Assembly: GCA_963402885.1 (NCBI GenBank)
Contig: OY727095.1
Span: forward strand, 24,743,001 to 24,807,000
DNA from: Antedon bifida
Taxonomy: Eukaryota; Echinodermata; Crinoidea; Comatulida; Antedonidae
Direction of reading: 5' to 3'
Length of the DNA: 64,000 bases
The notes under the pieces were generated by a model. That model was not told the origin of the DNA, made no database searches, and worked only from the letters and a program-made list of their open reading frames with translations. Below are positions 46,156-58,666 of this stretch, piece after piece. Numbering within the stretch: position 1 is the stretch's first letter; each line of letters starts with the position of its first letter. A program made the translations under genes and the position numbers.

Positions 46156-49100
46156 AGTGAAAAGTATTATCGAAATGCTGAAAATGGTCTAAAACGGTTT
46201 AAAATGTGATTTTAAGCACTTTGATGTTTTTGTGTAACCAAGTTTCATCGAAATGCACAAAATGGTCTAAAACGTCTCCAAATGCGATTTGAAGCTAATC
46301 TAAGAACTTTGGTGTTTTTGTGTTAAAATGTTTTTTCGAAAATCACAAAATGGTCTAAAAGTCTCCAAATGCGATTTGAAGCTATTCTGTACACTTTGAT
46401 GTTTTGTGTGAAAGAGTTTTGTCGAAATGGTCAAAATGGTTTTCAAATTCAACATTAAGCTATTTTGTGCACTTTGATGTTTTTGTGTGAAAATTTTTAA
46501 CGAAATGCTCAAAATGGTCTAAAACGGTTGAAAATGTGATTTTAAGCACTTTGATGTTTTTGTGTAACCAAGTTTCATCGAAATGCACAAAATGGTCTAA
46601 AACGTCTCCAAATGCGATTTGAAGCTATTCTGTACACTTTGATGTTTCGTGTGAAAAATTTTTGTCGAAATGCTCAAAATGGTCTAAAACGTTTTTAAAT
46701 AGGATAATAATCTATTTTGTGCACTTTGATGTTTTTGTGAGAAAAGTTTTATCGAAATGCTTAAAATGGTCTAAAACGGTTTCAAATGTGATTTTAAGCA
46801 CTTTGATGTTTTTGTGTAACCAAGTTTCATCGAAAAGCACAAAATGGTCAAAAACGTTTCCAAATGCGATTTGAAGCTATTTTGTACACTTTGATGTTTT
46901 GTGTGAAAAAGTTTTTTCGAAATGGTCAAAATGGTCTAAAACGTCTCCAAATGCGATTTGAAGCTATTCTGTACACTTGGATGTTTTTGTGTGAAAAGTT
47001 ATATCGAAATGCTTAAAATGGTCTAAAACGGTTTCAAATGTGATTTTAAGCTATTTTGTGCACTTTGATGTTTTTGTGTGAAAAGTTTTATCGAAATGCT
47101 CAAAATGGTCTAAAACGGTTTCAAATGTGATTTTAAACACTTTGATGTTTTTGTGTAACCAAGTTTCATCGAAATGCACAAAATGGTCTAAAACGTCTCC
47201 AAATGCGATTTGAAGCTAATCTAAGCACTTTGATGTTTTGTGTGAAAAAGTTTTGCCGAAATGCTCAAAATGGTCTAAAACATTTTCAAATACGATATTA
47301 AGCTATTTTGTGCACTTTGATGTTTTTGTGTAGAAAGTTTTATCGAAATGCTCAAACTGGTCTAAAACAGTTTCAAATGTGATTTCAAGCACTTTGATGT
47401 TTTTGTGTAACCAAGTTTCATCGAAATGCACAAAATGGTCTAAAACGTCTCCAAATGTGATTTTAAGCACTTTGATGTTTTTGTGTAACCAAGTTTCATC
47501 GAAATGCACAAAATGGTCAAAAACGTTTCCAAATGCGATTTGAAGCTATTTTGTACACTTTGATGTTTTGTGTGAAAAAGTTTTTTCGAAATGGTCAAAA
47601 TGGTCTAAAACGTCTCCAAATGCGATTTGAAGCTATTCTGTACACTTGGATGTTTTTGTGTGAAAAGTTATATCGAAATGCTCAAAATGGTCTAAAACGG
47701 TTTCAAATGTGATTTTAAGCTATTTTGTGCACTTTGATGTTTTTGTGTGAAAAGTTTTATCGAAATGCTCAAAATGGTCTAAAACGGTTTCAAATGCGAT
47801 TTGAAGCTAATCTAAGCACTTTGATGTTTTGTGTGAAAAAGTTTTGCCGAAATGCTCAAAATGGTCTAAAACATTTTCAAATACGATATTAAGCTATTTT
47901 GTGCACTTTGATGTTTTTGTGTAGAAAGTTTTATCGAAATGCTGAAATTGGTCTAAAACAGTTTCAAATGTGATTTCAAGCACTTTGATGTTTTTGTGTA
48001 ACCAAGTTTCATCGAAATGCACAAAATGGTCTAAAACGTCTCCAAATGCTAAGCTAATCTAAGCACTTTGATGTTTTGCGTGAAAAAATTTTGCCGAAAT
48101 GCTTAAAATGGTCTAAAACATTTTCAAATACGATATTAAACTATTTTGTGCACTTTGATGTTTTTGTGTAGAAAGTTTTATCGAAATGCTCAAATTGGTC
48201 TAAAACAGTTTCAAATGTGATTTCAAGCACTTTGATGTTTTTGTGTAACCAAGTTTCATCGAAATGCACAAAATGGTCTAAAACGTCTCCAAATGCGATT
48301 TGAAGCTATTCTGTACACTTTGATGTTTCGTGTGAAAAATTTTTGTCGAAATGCTCAAAATGGTCTAAAACATTTTCAAATACGATATTAAACTATTTTG
48401 TGCACTTTGATGTTTTTGAGTGAAAAGTATTATCGAAATGCTGAAAATGGTCTAAAACGGTTTAAAATGTGATTTTAAGCACTTTGATGTTTTTGTGTAA
48501 CCAAGTTTCATCGAAATGCACAAAATGGTCTAAAACGTCTCCAAATGCGATTTGAAGCTAATCTAAGAACTTTGGTGTTTTTGTGTTAAAATGTTTTTTC
48601 GAAAATCACAAAATGGTCTAAAAGTCTCCAAATGCGATTTGAAGCTATTCTGTACACTTTGATGTTTTGTGTGAAAGAGTTTTGTCGAAATGGTCAAAAT
48701 GGTTTTCAAATTCAACATTAAGCTATTTTGTGCACTTTGATGTTTTTGTGTGAAAATTTTTAACGAAATGCTCAAAATGGTCTAAAACGGTTGAAAATGT
48801 GATTTTAAGCACTTTGATGTTTTTGTGTAACCAAGTTTCATCGAAATGCACAAAATGGTCTAAAACGTCTCCAAATGCGATTTGAAGCTATTCTGTACAC
48901 TTTGATGTTTCGTGTGAAAAATTTTTGTCGAAATGCTCAAAATGGTCTAAAACGTTTTTAAATAGGATAATAATCTATTTTGTGCACTTTGATGTTTTTG
49001 TGAGAAAAGTTTTATCGAAATGCTTAAAATGGTCTAAAACGGTTTCAAATGTGATTTTAAGCACTTTGATGTTTTTGTGTAACCAAGTTTCATCGAAAAG

Positions 49101-50633
49101 CACAAAATGGTCAAAAACGTTTCCAAATGCGATTTGAAGCTATTTTGTACACTTTGATGTTTTGTGTGAAAAAGTTTTTTCGAAATGGTCAAAATGGTCT
49201 AAAACGTCTCCAAATGCGATTTGAAGCTATTCTGTACACTTGGATGTTTTTGTGTGAAAAGTTATATCGAAATGCTTAAAATGGTCTAAAACGGTTTCAA
49301 ATGTGATTTTAAGCTATTTTGTGCACTTTGATGTTTTTGTGTGAAAAGTTTTATCGAAATGCTCAAAATGGTCTAAAACGGTTTCAAATGTGATTTTAAA
49401 CACTTTGATGTTTTTGTGTAACCAAGTTTCATCGAAATGCACAAAATGGTCTAAAACGTCTCCAAATGCGATTTGAAGCTAATCTAAGCACTTTGATGTT
49501 TTGTGTGAAAAAGTTTTGCCGAAATGCTCAAAATGGTCTAAAACATTTTCAAATACGATATTAAGCTATTTTGTGCACTTTGATGTTTTTGTGTAGAAAG
49601 TTTTATCGAAATGCTCAAACTGGTCTAAAACAGTTTCAAATGTGATTTCAAGCACTTTGATGTTTTTGTGTAACCAAGTTTCATCGAAATGCACAAAATG
49701 GTCTAAAACGTCTCCAAATGTGATTTTAAGCACTTTGATGTTTTTGTGTAACCAAGTTTCATCGAAATGCACAAAATGGTCAAAAACGTTTCCAAATGCG
49801 ATTTGAAGCTATTTTGTACACTTTGATGTTTTGTGTGAAAAAGTTTTTTCGAAATGGTCAAAATGGTCTAAAACGTCTCCAAATGCGATTTGAAGCTATT
49901 CTGTACACTTGGATGTTTTTGTGTGAAAAGTTATATCGAAATGCTCAAAATGGTCTAAAACGGTTTCAAATGTGATTTTAAGCTATTTTGTGCACTTTGA
50001 TGTTTTTGTGTGAAAAGTTTTATCGAAATGCTCAAAATGGTCTAAAACGGTTTCAAATGCGATTTGAAGCTAATCTAAGCACTTTGATGTTTTGTGTGAA
50101 AAAGTTTTGCCGAAATGCTCAAAATGGTCTAAAACATTTTCAAATACGATATTAAGCTATTTTGTGCACTTTGATGTTTTTGTGTAGAAAGTTTTATCGA
50201 AATGCTGAAATTGGTCTAAAACAGTTTCAAATGTGATTTCAAGCACTTTGATGTTTTTGTGTAACCAAGTTTCATCGAAATGCACAAAATGGTCTAAAAC
50301 GTCTCCAAATGCTAAGCTAATCTAAGCACTTTGATGTTTTGTGTGAAAAAATTTTGCCGAAATGCTTAAAATGGTCTAAAACATTTTCAAATACGATATT
50401 AAACTATTTTGTGCACTTTGATGTTTTTGTGTAGAAAGTTTTATCGAAATGCTCAAATTGGTCTAAAACAGTTTCAAATGTGATTTCAAGCACTTTGATG
50501 TTTTTGTGTAACCAAGTTTCATCGAAATGCACAAAATGGTCTAAAACGTCTCCAAATGCGATTTGAAGCTATTCTGTACACTTTGATGTTTCGTGTGAAA
50601 AATTTTTGTCGAAATGCTCAAAATGGTCTAAAA
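46135..50633 (+). repeat. 2263-bp tandem duplication (two copies)
   Basis: Copy 1 is about 46135-48397 and copy 2 about 48398-50633. Both start at gtttttgagtgaaaagt (46150, 48413) and share aagaacttt (46303, 48566), the contracted taaaagtctcc (46358, 48621), a 9-bp-shortened monomer with atggttttcaaattc (46436, 48699) and aatttttaacg (46493, 48756). The join at about 48371-48400 fuses a B monomer (attaaactattttg) to the start of copy 2. A private variant in copy 1 is gttttgcgtg (48072). Confidence 0.88.
46430..46460 (+). repeat. 78-bp monomer with landmark ctaaaacgt deleted
   Basis: Here ggtcaaaatggttttcaaat replaces the longer landmark, a loss of 9 bp that removes most of the ggtctaaaac motif. 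It is duplicated at about 48693-48723. It is the only place I noticed where this most conserved landmark is destroyed by deletion. Confidence 0.82.
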
Positions 50634-53600
50634 CGTTTTTAAATAGGATAATAATCTATTTTGTGCACTTTGATGTTTTTGTGAGAAAAGTTTTATCGAA
50701 ATGCTTAAAATGGTCTAAAACGGTTTCAAATGTGATTTTAAGCACTTTGATGTTTTTGTGTAACCAAGTTTCATCGAAAAGCACAAAATGGTCAAAAACG
50801 TTTCCAAATGCGATTTGAAGCTATTTTGTACACTTTGATGTTTTGTGTGAAAAAGTTTTTTCGAAATGGTCAAAATGGTCTAAAACGTCTCCAAATGCGA
50901 TTTGAAGCTATTCTGTACACTTTGATGTTTTTGTGTGAAAAGTTTTATCGAAATGCTCAAAATGGTCTAAAACGTCTCCAAATGCGATTTGAAGCTAATC
51001 TAAGCACTTTGATGTTTTGTGTGAAAAAGTTTTGCCGAAATGCTCAAAATGGTCTAAAACATTTTCAAATACGATATTAAGCTATTTTGTGCACTTAGAT
51101 GTTTTTGTGTAGAAAGTTTTATCGAAATGCTCAAATTGGTCTAAAACAGTTTCAAATGTGATTTCAAGCACTTTGATGTTTTTGTGTAACCAAGTTTCGT
51201 CGAAAAGCACAAAATGGTCAAAAACGTTTCCAAATGCGATTTGAAGCTATTTTGTACACTTTGATGTTTTGTGTGAAAAAGTTTTTTCGAAATGGTCAAA
51301 ATGGTCTAAAATGTCTCCAAATGCGATTTGAAGCTATTCTGTACACTTGGATGTTTTTGTGTGAAAAGTTATATCGAAATGCTTAAAATGGTCTAAAACG
51401 GTTTCAAATGTGATTTTAAGCTATTTTGTGCACTTTGATGTTTTTGTGTGAAAAGTTTTATCGAAATGCTCAAAATGGTCTAAAACGGTTTCAAATGTGA
51501 TTTTAAACACTTTGATGTTTTTGTGTAACCAAGTTTCATCGAAATGCACAAAATGGTCTAAAACGTCTCCAAATGCGATTTGAAGCTAATCTAAGCACTT
51601 TGATGTTTTGTGTGAAAAAGTTTTGCCGAAATGCTCAAAATGGTCTAAAACATTTTCAAATACGATATTAAGCTATTTTGTGCACTTTGATGTTTTTGTG
51701 TAGAAAGTTTTATCGAAATGCTCAAACTGGTCTAAAACAGTTTCAAATGTGATTTCAAGCACTTTGATGTTTTTGTGTAACCAAGTTTCATCGAAATGCA
51801 CAAAATGGTCTAAAACGTCTCCAAATGTGATTTTAAGCACTTTGATGTTTTTGTGTAACCAAGTTTCATCGAAATGCACAAAATGGGCAAAAACGTTTCC
51901 AAATGCGATTTGAAGCTATTTTGTACACTTTAATGTTTTGTGTGAAAAAGTTTTTTCGAAATGGTCAAAATGGTCTAAAACGTCTCCAAATGCGATTTGA
52001 AGCTATTCTGTACACTTGGATGTTTTTGTGTGAAAAGTTATATCGAATTGCTCAAAATGGTCTAAAACGGTTTCAAATGTGATTTTAAGCTATTTTGTGC
52101 ACTTTGATGTTTTTGTGTGAAAAGTTTTATCGAAATGCTCAAAATGGTCTAAAACGGTTTCAAATGCGATTTGAAGCTAATCTAAGCACTTTGATGTTTT
52201 GTGTGAAAAAGTTTTGCCGAAATGCTCAAAATGGTCTAAAACATTTTCAAATACGATATTAAGCTATTTTGTGCACTTTGATGTTTTTGTGTAGAAAGTT
52301 TTATCGAAATGCTGAAATTGGTCTAAAACAGTTTCAAATGTGATTTCAAGCACTTTGATGTTTTTGTGTAACCAAGTTTCATCGAAATGCACAAAATGGT
52401 CTAAAACGTCTCCAAATGCTAAGCTAATCTAAGCACTTTGATGTTTTGTGTGAAAAAATTTTGCCGAAATGCTCAAAATGGTCTAAAACATTTTCAAATA
52501 CGATATTAAACTATTTTGTGCACTTTGATGTTTTTGTGTAGAAAGTTTTATCGAAATGCTCAAATTGGTCTAAAACAGTTTCAAATGTGATTTCAAGCAC
52601 TTTGATGTTTTTGTGTAACCAAGTTTCATCGAAATGCACAAAATGGTCTAAAACGTCTCCAAATGCGATTTGAAGCTATTCTGTACACTTTGATGTTTCG
52701 TGTGAAAAATTTTTGTCGAAATGCTCAAAATGGTCTAAAACGTTTTTGAATAGGATAATAATCTATTTTGTGCACTTTGATGTTTTTGTGAGAAAAGTTT
52801 TATCGAAATGCTTAAAATGGTCTAAAACGGTTTCAAATGTGATTTTAAGCACTTTGATGTTTTTGTGTAACCAAGTTTCATCGAAAAGCACAAAATGGTC
52901 AAAAACGTTTCCAAATGCGATTTGAAGCTATTTTGTACACTTTGATGTTTTGTGTGAAAAAGTTTTTTCGAAATGGTCAAAATGGTCTAAAACGTCTCCA
53001 AATGCGATTTGAAGCTATTCTGTACACTTGGATGTTTTTGTGTGAAAAGTTATATCGAAATGCTTAAAATGGTCTAAAACGGTTTCAAATGTGATTTTAA
53101 GCTATTTTGTGCACTTTGATGTTTTTGTGTAAAAAGTTTTATCGAAATGCTCAAAATGGTCTAAAACGGTTTCAAATGTGATTTTAAACACTTTGATATT
53201 TTTGTGTAACCAAGTTTCATCGAAATGCACAAAATGGTCTAAAACGTCTCCAAATGCGATTTGAAGCTAATCTAAGCACTTTGATGTTTTGTTTGAAAAA
53301 GTTTTGCCGAAATGCTCAAAATGGTCTAAAACATTTTCAAATACGATATTAAGCTATTTTGTGCACTTTGATGTTTTTGTGTAGAAAGTTTTATCGAAAT
53401 GCTCAAATTGGTCTAAAACAGTTTCAAATGTGATTTCAGGCACTTTGATGTTTTTGTGTAACCAAGTTTCATCGAAATGCACAAAATGGTCTAAAACGTC
53501 TCCAAATGCGATTTGAAGCTAATCTAAGCACTTTGGTGTTTTTGTGTTAAAATGTTTTTTCGAAAATCACAAAATGGTCTAAAACGTCTCCAAATGCGAT

Positions 53601-55721
53601 TTGAAGCTATTCTGTACACTTTGTGTGAAAGAGTTTGTCGAAATGCTTAAAATGGTCTAAAACGGTTTAAAATGTGATTTTAAGCACTTTGATGTTTTTG
53701 TGTAACCAAGTTTCATCGAAATGCACAAAATGGTCTAAAACGTCTCCAAATGCGATTTGAAGCTATTTTGTACACTTTGATGTTGTGTGTGAAAAAGTTT
53801 TGTCGAAATGCTCAAAATGGTCTAAAACGTTTTCAAATACAATATTAAGCTATTTTGTGCACTTTGATGTTTTTGTGTGAAAAGTTTTATCGAAATGCTC
53901 AAAATGGTCTAAAACGTCTCCAAATGCGATTTGAAGCTATTCTGTTCACTTTGATGTTTTGTGTGAAAAAGTTTTGTCGAATGGCTCAAAATGGTCTAAA
54001 ACATTTTCAAATACGATATTAAGCTATTTTGTGCACTTTGATGTTTTTGTGTAAAAAGTTTTATCGAAATGCTCAAAATGGTCTAAAACATCTCCAAATG
54101 CGATTTGAAGCTATTCTGTACACTTTGATGTTTCGTGTGAAAAATTTTTGTCGAAATGCTCAAAATGGTCTAAAACGTTTTCAAATAGGATATTAAGCTA
54201 TTTTGTGCACTTTGATGTTTTTGTGTGAAAAGTATTATCGAAAAGCTCAAAATGGTCTAAAACGGTTTCAAATGTGATTTTAAGCAATTTGATGTTTTTG
54301 TGTAACCAAGTTTCATCGAAATGCACAAAATGGTCTAAAACGTCTCCAAATGCGATTTGAGGCTAATCTAAGGACTTTGGTGTTTTTGTGTTAAAATGTT
54401 TTTTTCGAAAATCACAAAATGGTCTAAAACGTCTCCAAATGCGATTTGAAACTATTCTGTACACTTTGATGTTTTGTGTGAAAAAGTTTTGTCGAAATGC
54501 TCAAAATGGTCTAAAACGTTTTTAAATACGATATTAAGCAATTTTGTGCACTTTGATGTTTTTGTGAGAAAAGTTTTATCGAAATGCTTAAAATGATCTA
54601 AAACGGTTTCAAATGTGATTTTAAGCACTTTGATGTTTTTGTGTAACCAAGTTTCATCGAAAAGCACAAAATGGTCAAAAACGTTTCCAAATGCGATTTG
54701 AAGCTATTTTGTACACTTTGATGTTTTGTGTGAAAAAGTTTTTTCGAAATGGTCAAAATGGTCTAAAACGTCTCCAAATGCGATTTGAAGCTATTCTGTA
54801 CACTTGGATGTTTTTGTGTGAAAAGTTATATTGAAATGCTCAAAATGGTTTAAAACGGTTTCAAATGTGATTTTAAGCTATTTTGTGCACTTTGATGTTT
54901 TTGTGTAAAAAGTTTTATCGAAATGCTCAAAATGGTCTAAAACGGTTTCAAATGTGATTTTAAACACTTTGATGTTTTTGTGTAACCAAGTTTCATCGAA
55001 ATGCACAAAATGGTCTAAAACGTCTCCAAATGCGATTTGAAGCTAATCTAAGCACTTTGATGTTTTGTTTGAAAAAGTTTTGCCGAAATGCTCAAAATGG
55101 TCTAAAACATTTTCAAATACGATATTAAGCTATTTTGTGCACTTTGATGTTTTTGTGTAGAAAGTTTTATCGAAATGCTCAAATTGATCTAAAACAGTTT
55201 CAAATGTGATTTCAAGCACTTTGATGTTTTTGTGTAACCAAGTTTCATCGAAATGCACAAAATGGTCTAAAACGTCTCCAAATGCGATTTGAAGCTAATC
55301 TAAGCACTTTGGTGTTTTTGTGTTAAAATGTTTTTTCGAAAATCACAAAATGGTCTAAAACGTCTCCAAATGCGATTTGAAGCTATTCTGTACACTTTGT
55401 GTGAAAGAGTTTGTCGAAATGCTTAAAATGGTCTAAAACGGTTTAAAATGTGATTTTAAGCACTTTGATGTTTTTGTGTAACCAAGTTTCATCGAAATGC
55501 ACAAAATGGTCTAAAACGTCTCCAAATGCGATTTGAAGCTATTTTGTACACTTTGATGTTGTGTGTGAAAAAGTTTTGTCGAAATGGTCAAAATGGTCTA
55601 AAACGTTTTCAAATACAATATTAAGCTATTTTGTGCACTTTGATGTTTTTGTGTGAAAAGTTTTATCGAAATGCTCAAAATGGTCTAAAACGTCTCCAAA
55701 TGCGATTTGAAGCTATTCTGT
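48807..55721 (+). repeat. 6.9-kb block, paralogue of 18.84-25.08 kb
   Basis: Keeps the 668-bp segment missing at 21.12 kb, so it is longer than its partner. From 50.8 to 52.0 kb it also matches 14.9-16.0 kb at offset 35882. Private changes include gcacttagatg (51091) and aaaatgtctcc (51308). At 55.72 kb the sequence leaves the partner (ctgtacac here, ctgttcac there). Confidence 0.85.
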
Positions 55722-56190
55722 ACACTTTGATGTTTTGTGTGAAAAAGTTTTGTCGAAATGCTCAAAATGGTCTAAAACATTTTCAAATACGATATTAAGC
55801 TATTTTGTGCACTTTGATGTTTTTGTGTAGAAAGTTTTATCGAAATGCTCAAATTGGTCTAAAACAGTTTCAAATGTGATTTCAAGCACTTTGATGTTTT
55901 TGTGTAACCAAGTTTCATCGAAATGCACAAAATGGTCTAAAACGTCTCCAAATGCGAATTGAAGCTATTCTGTACACTTTGATGTTTCGTGTGAAAAATT
56001 TTTGTCGAAATGCTCAAAATGGTCTAAAACGTTTTCAAATAGGATATTAAGCTATTTTGTGCACTTTGATGTTTTTGTGTCAAAAGTTTTATCGAAATGC
56101 TCAAAATGGTCTAAAACGTCTCCAAATGCGATTTGAAGCTATTCTGTACACTTTGATGTTTTATGTGAAAAAGTTTTATCGAAATGCTCA
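55722..56190 (+). repeat. Inserted A-B-C segment resembling 33.9-34.5 or 40.9-41.4 kb
   Basis: The A, B, C, A (gcgaattg), B (taggatatt), A, A (gttttatgtg) order matches the trimer-rich 33-43 kb region and not the surrounding D/F-rich block. A private substitution is gtgtcaaaag (56077). It interrupts the collinearity of the long duplication and so looks like an exchange with a distant part of the array. Confidence 0.72.
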
Positions 56191-58666
56191 AAATGGTCTA
56201 AAACATTTTCAAATACGATATTAAGCTATTTTGTGCACTTTGATGTTTTTGTGTAGAAAGTTTTATCGAAATGCTCAAATTGGTCTAAAACAGTTTCAAA
56301 TGTGATTTCAAGCACTTTGATGTTTTTGTGTAACCAAGTTTCATCGAAATGCACAAAATGGTCTAAAACGTCTCCAAATGCGATTTGAAGCTAATCTAAG
56401 CACTTTGGTGTTTTTGTGTTAAAATGTTTTTTCGAAAATCACAAAATGGTCTAAAACGTCTCCAAATGCGATTTGAAGCTATTCTGTACACTTTGTGTGA
56501 AAGAGTTTGTCGAAATGCTTAAAATGGTCTAAAACGGTTTAAAATGTGATTTTAAGCACTTTGATGTTTTTGTGTAACCAAGTTTCATCGAAATGCACAA
56601 AATGGTCTAAAACGTCTCCAAATGCGATTTGAAGCTATTTTGTACACTTTGATGTTGTGTGTGAAAAAGTTTTGTCGAAATGGTCAAAATGGTCTAAAAC
56701 GTTTTCAAATACAATATTAAGCTATTTTGTGCACTTTGATGTTTTTGTGTAAAAAGTTTTATCGAAATGCTCAAAATGGTCTAAAACATCTCCAAATGCG
56801 ATTTGAAGCTATTCTGTACACTTTGATGTTTCGTGTGAAAAATTTTTGTCGAAATGCTCAAAATGGTCTAAAACGTTTTCAAATAGGATATTAAGCTATT
56901 TTGTGCACTTTGATGTTTTTGTGTGAAAAGTATTATCGAAATGCTCAAAATGGTCTAAAACGGTTTCAAATGTGATTTTAAGCAATTTGATGTTTTTGTG
57001 TAACCAAGTTTCATCGAAATGCACAAAATGGTCTAAAACGTCTCCAAATGCGATTTGAGGCTAATCTAAGCACTTTGGTGTTTTTGTGTTAAAATGTTTT
57101 TTTCGAAAATCACAAAATGGTCTAAAACGTCTCCAAATGCGATTTGAAACTATTCTGTACACTTTGATGTTTTGTGTGAAAAAGTTTTGTCGAATGGCTC
57201 AAAATGGTCTAAAACGTTTTTAAATACGATATTAAGCAATTTTGTGCACTTTGAGGTTTTTGTGTGAAAAGTTTTATCGAAATGCTCAAAATGGTCTAAA
57301 ACGGTTTCAAATGTGATTTTAAACACTTTGATGTTTTTGTGTAACCAAGTTTCATCGAAATGCACAAAATGGTCTAAAACGTCTCCAAATGCGATTTGAA
57401 GCTAATCTAAGCACTTTGATGTTTTGTTTGAAAAAGTTTTGCCGAAATGCTCAAAATGGTCTAAAACATTTTCAAATACGATATTAAGCTATTTTGTGCA
57501 CTTTGATGTTTTTGTGTAGAAAGTTTTATCGAAATGCTCAAATTGATCTAAAACAGTTTCAAATGTGATTTCAAGCACTTTGATGTTTTTGTGTAACCAA
57601 GTTTCATCGAAATGCACAAAATGGTCTAAAACGTCTCCAAATGCGATTTGAAGCTAATCTAAGCACTTTGGTGTTTTTGTGTTAAAATGTTTTTTCGAAA
57701 ATCACAAAATGGTCTAAAACGTCTCCAAATGCGATTTGAAGCTATTCTGTACACTTTGTGTGAAAGAGTTTGTCGAAATGCTTAAAATGGTCTAAAACGG
57801 TTTAAAATGTGATTTTAAGCACTTTGATGTTTTTGTGTAACCAAGTTTCATCGAAATGCACAAAATGGTCTAAAACGTCTCCAAATGCGATTTGAAGCTA
57901 TTTTGTACACTTTGATGTTGTGTGTGAAAAAGTTTTGTCGAAATGGTCAAAATGGTCTAAAACGTTTTCAAATACAATATTAAGCTATTTTGTGCACTTT
58001 GATGTTTTTGTGTAAAAAGTTTTATCGAAATGCTCAAAATGGTCTAAAACATCTCCAAATGCGATTTGAAGCTATTCTGTACACTTTGATGTTTCGTGTG
58101 AAAAATTTTTGTCGAAATGCTCAAAATGGTCTAAAACGTTTTCAAATAGGATATTAAGCTATTTTGTGCACTTTGATGTTTTTGTGTGAAAAGTATTATC
58201 GAAATGCTCAAAATGGTCTAAAACGGTTTCAAATGTGATTTTAAGCAATTTGATGTTTTTGTGTAACCAAGTTTCATCGAAATGCACAAAATGGTCTAAA
58301 ACGTCTCCAAATGCGATTTGAGGCTAATCTAAGCACTTTGGTGTTTTTGTGTTAAAATGTTTTTTTCGAAAATCACAAAATGGTCTAAAACGTCTCCAAA
58401 TGCGATTTGAAACTATTCTGTACACTTTGATGTTTTGTGTGAAAAAGTTTTGTCGAATGGCTCAAAATGGTCTAAAACGTTTTTAAATACGATATTAAGC
58501 AATTTTGTGCACTTTGAGGTTTTTGTGTGAAAAGTTTTATCGAAATCCTCAAAATGGTCTAAAACGGTTTCAAATGTGATTTTAAGCACTTTGATGTTTT
58601 TGTGTAACCAAGTTTCATCGAAATGCACAAAATGGTCTAAAACGTCTCCAAATGCGATTTGAAGCT
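56185..58666 (+). repeat. 1263-bp tandem duplication (two copies)
   Basis: 56185-57403 matches 57448-58666 at offset 1263. Each copy contains the F monomer (56499, 57762), gatgttgtgtgtg (56651, 57914), gtaaaaagttttatcg (56748, 58011), gaggctaatc (57056, 58319) and cgaatggctc (57191, 58454). The right halves also match 25.26-25.7 kb at offsets 31563 and 32826. Confidence 0.86.
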
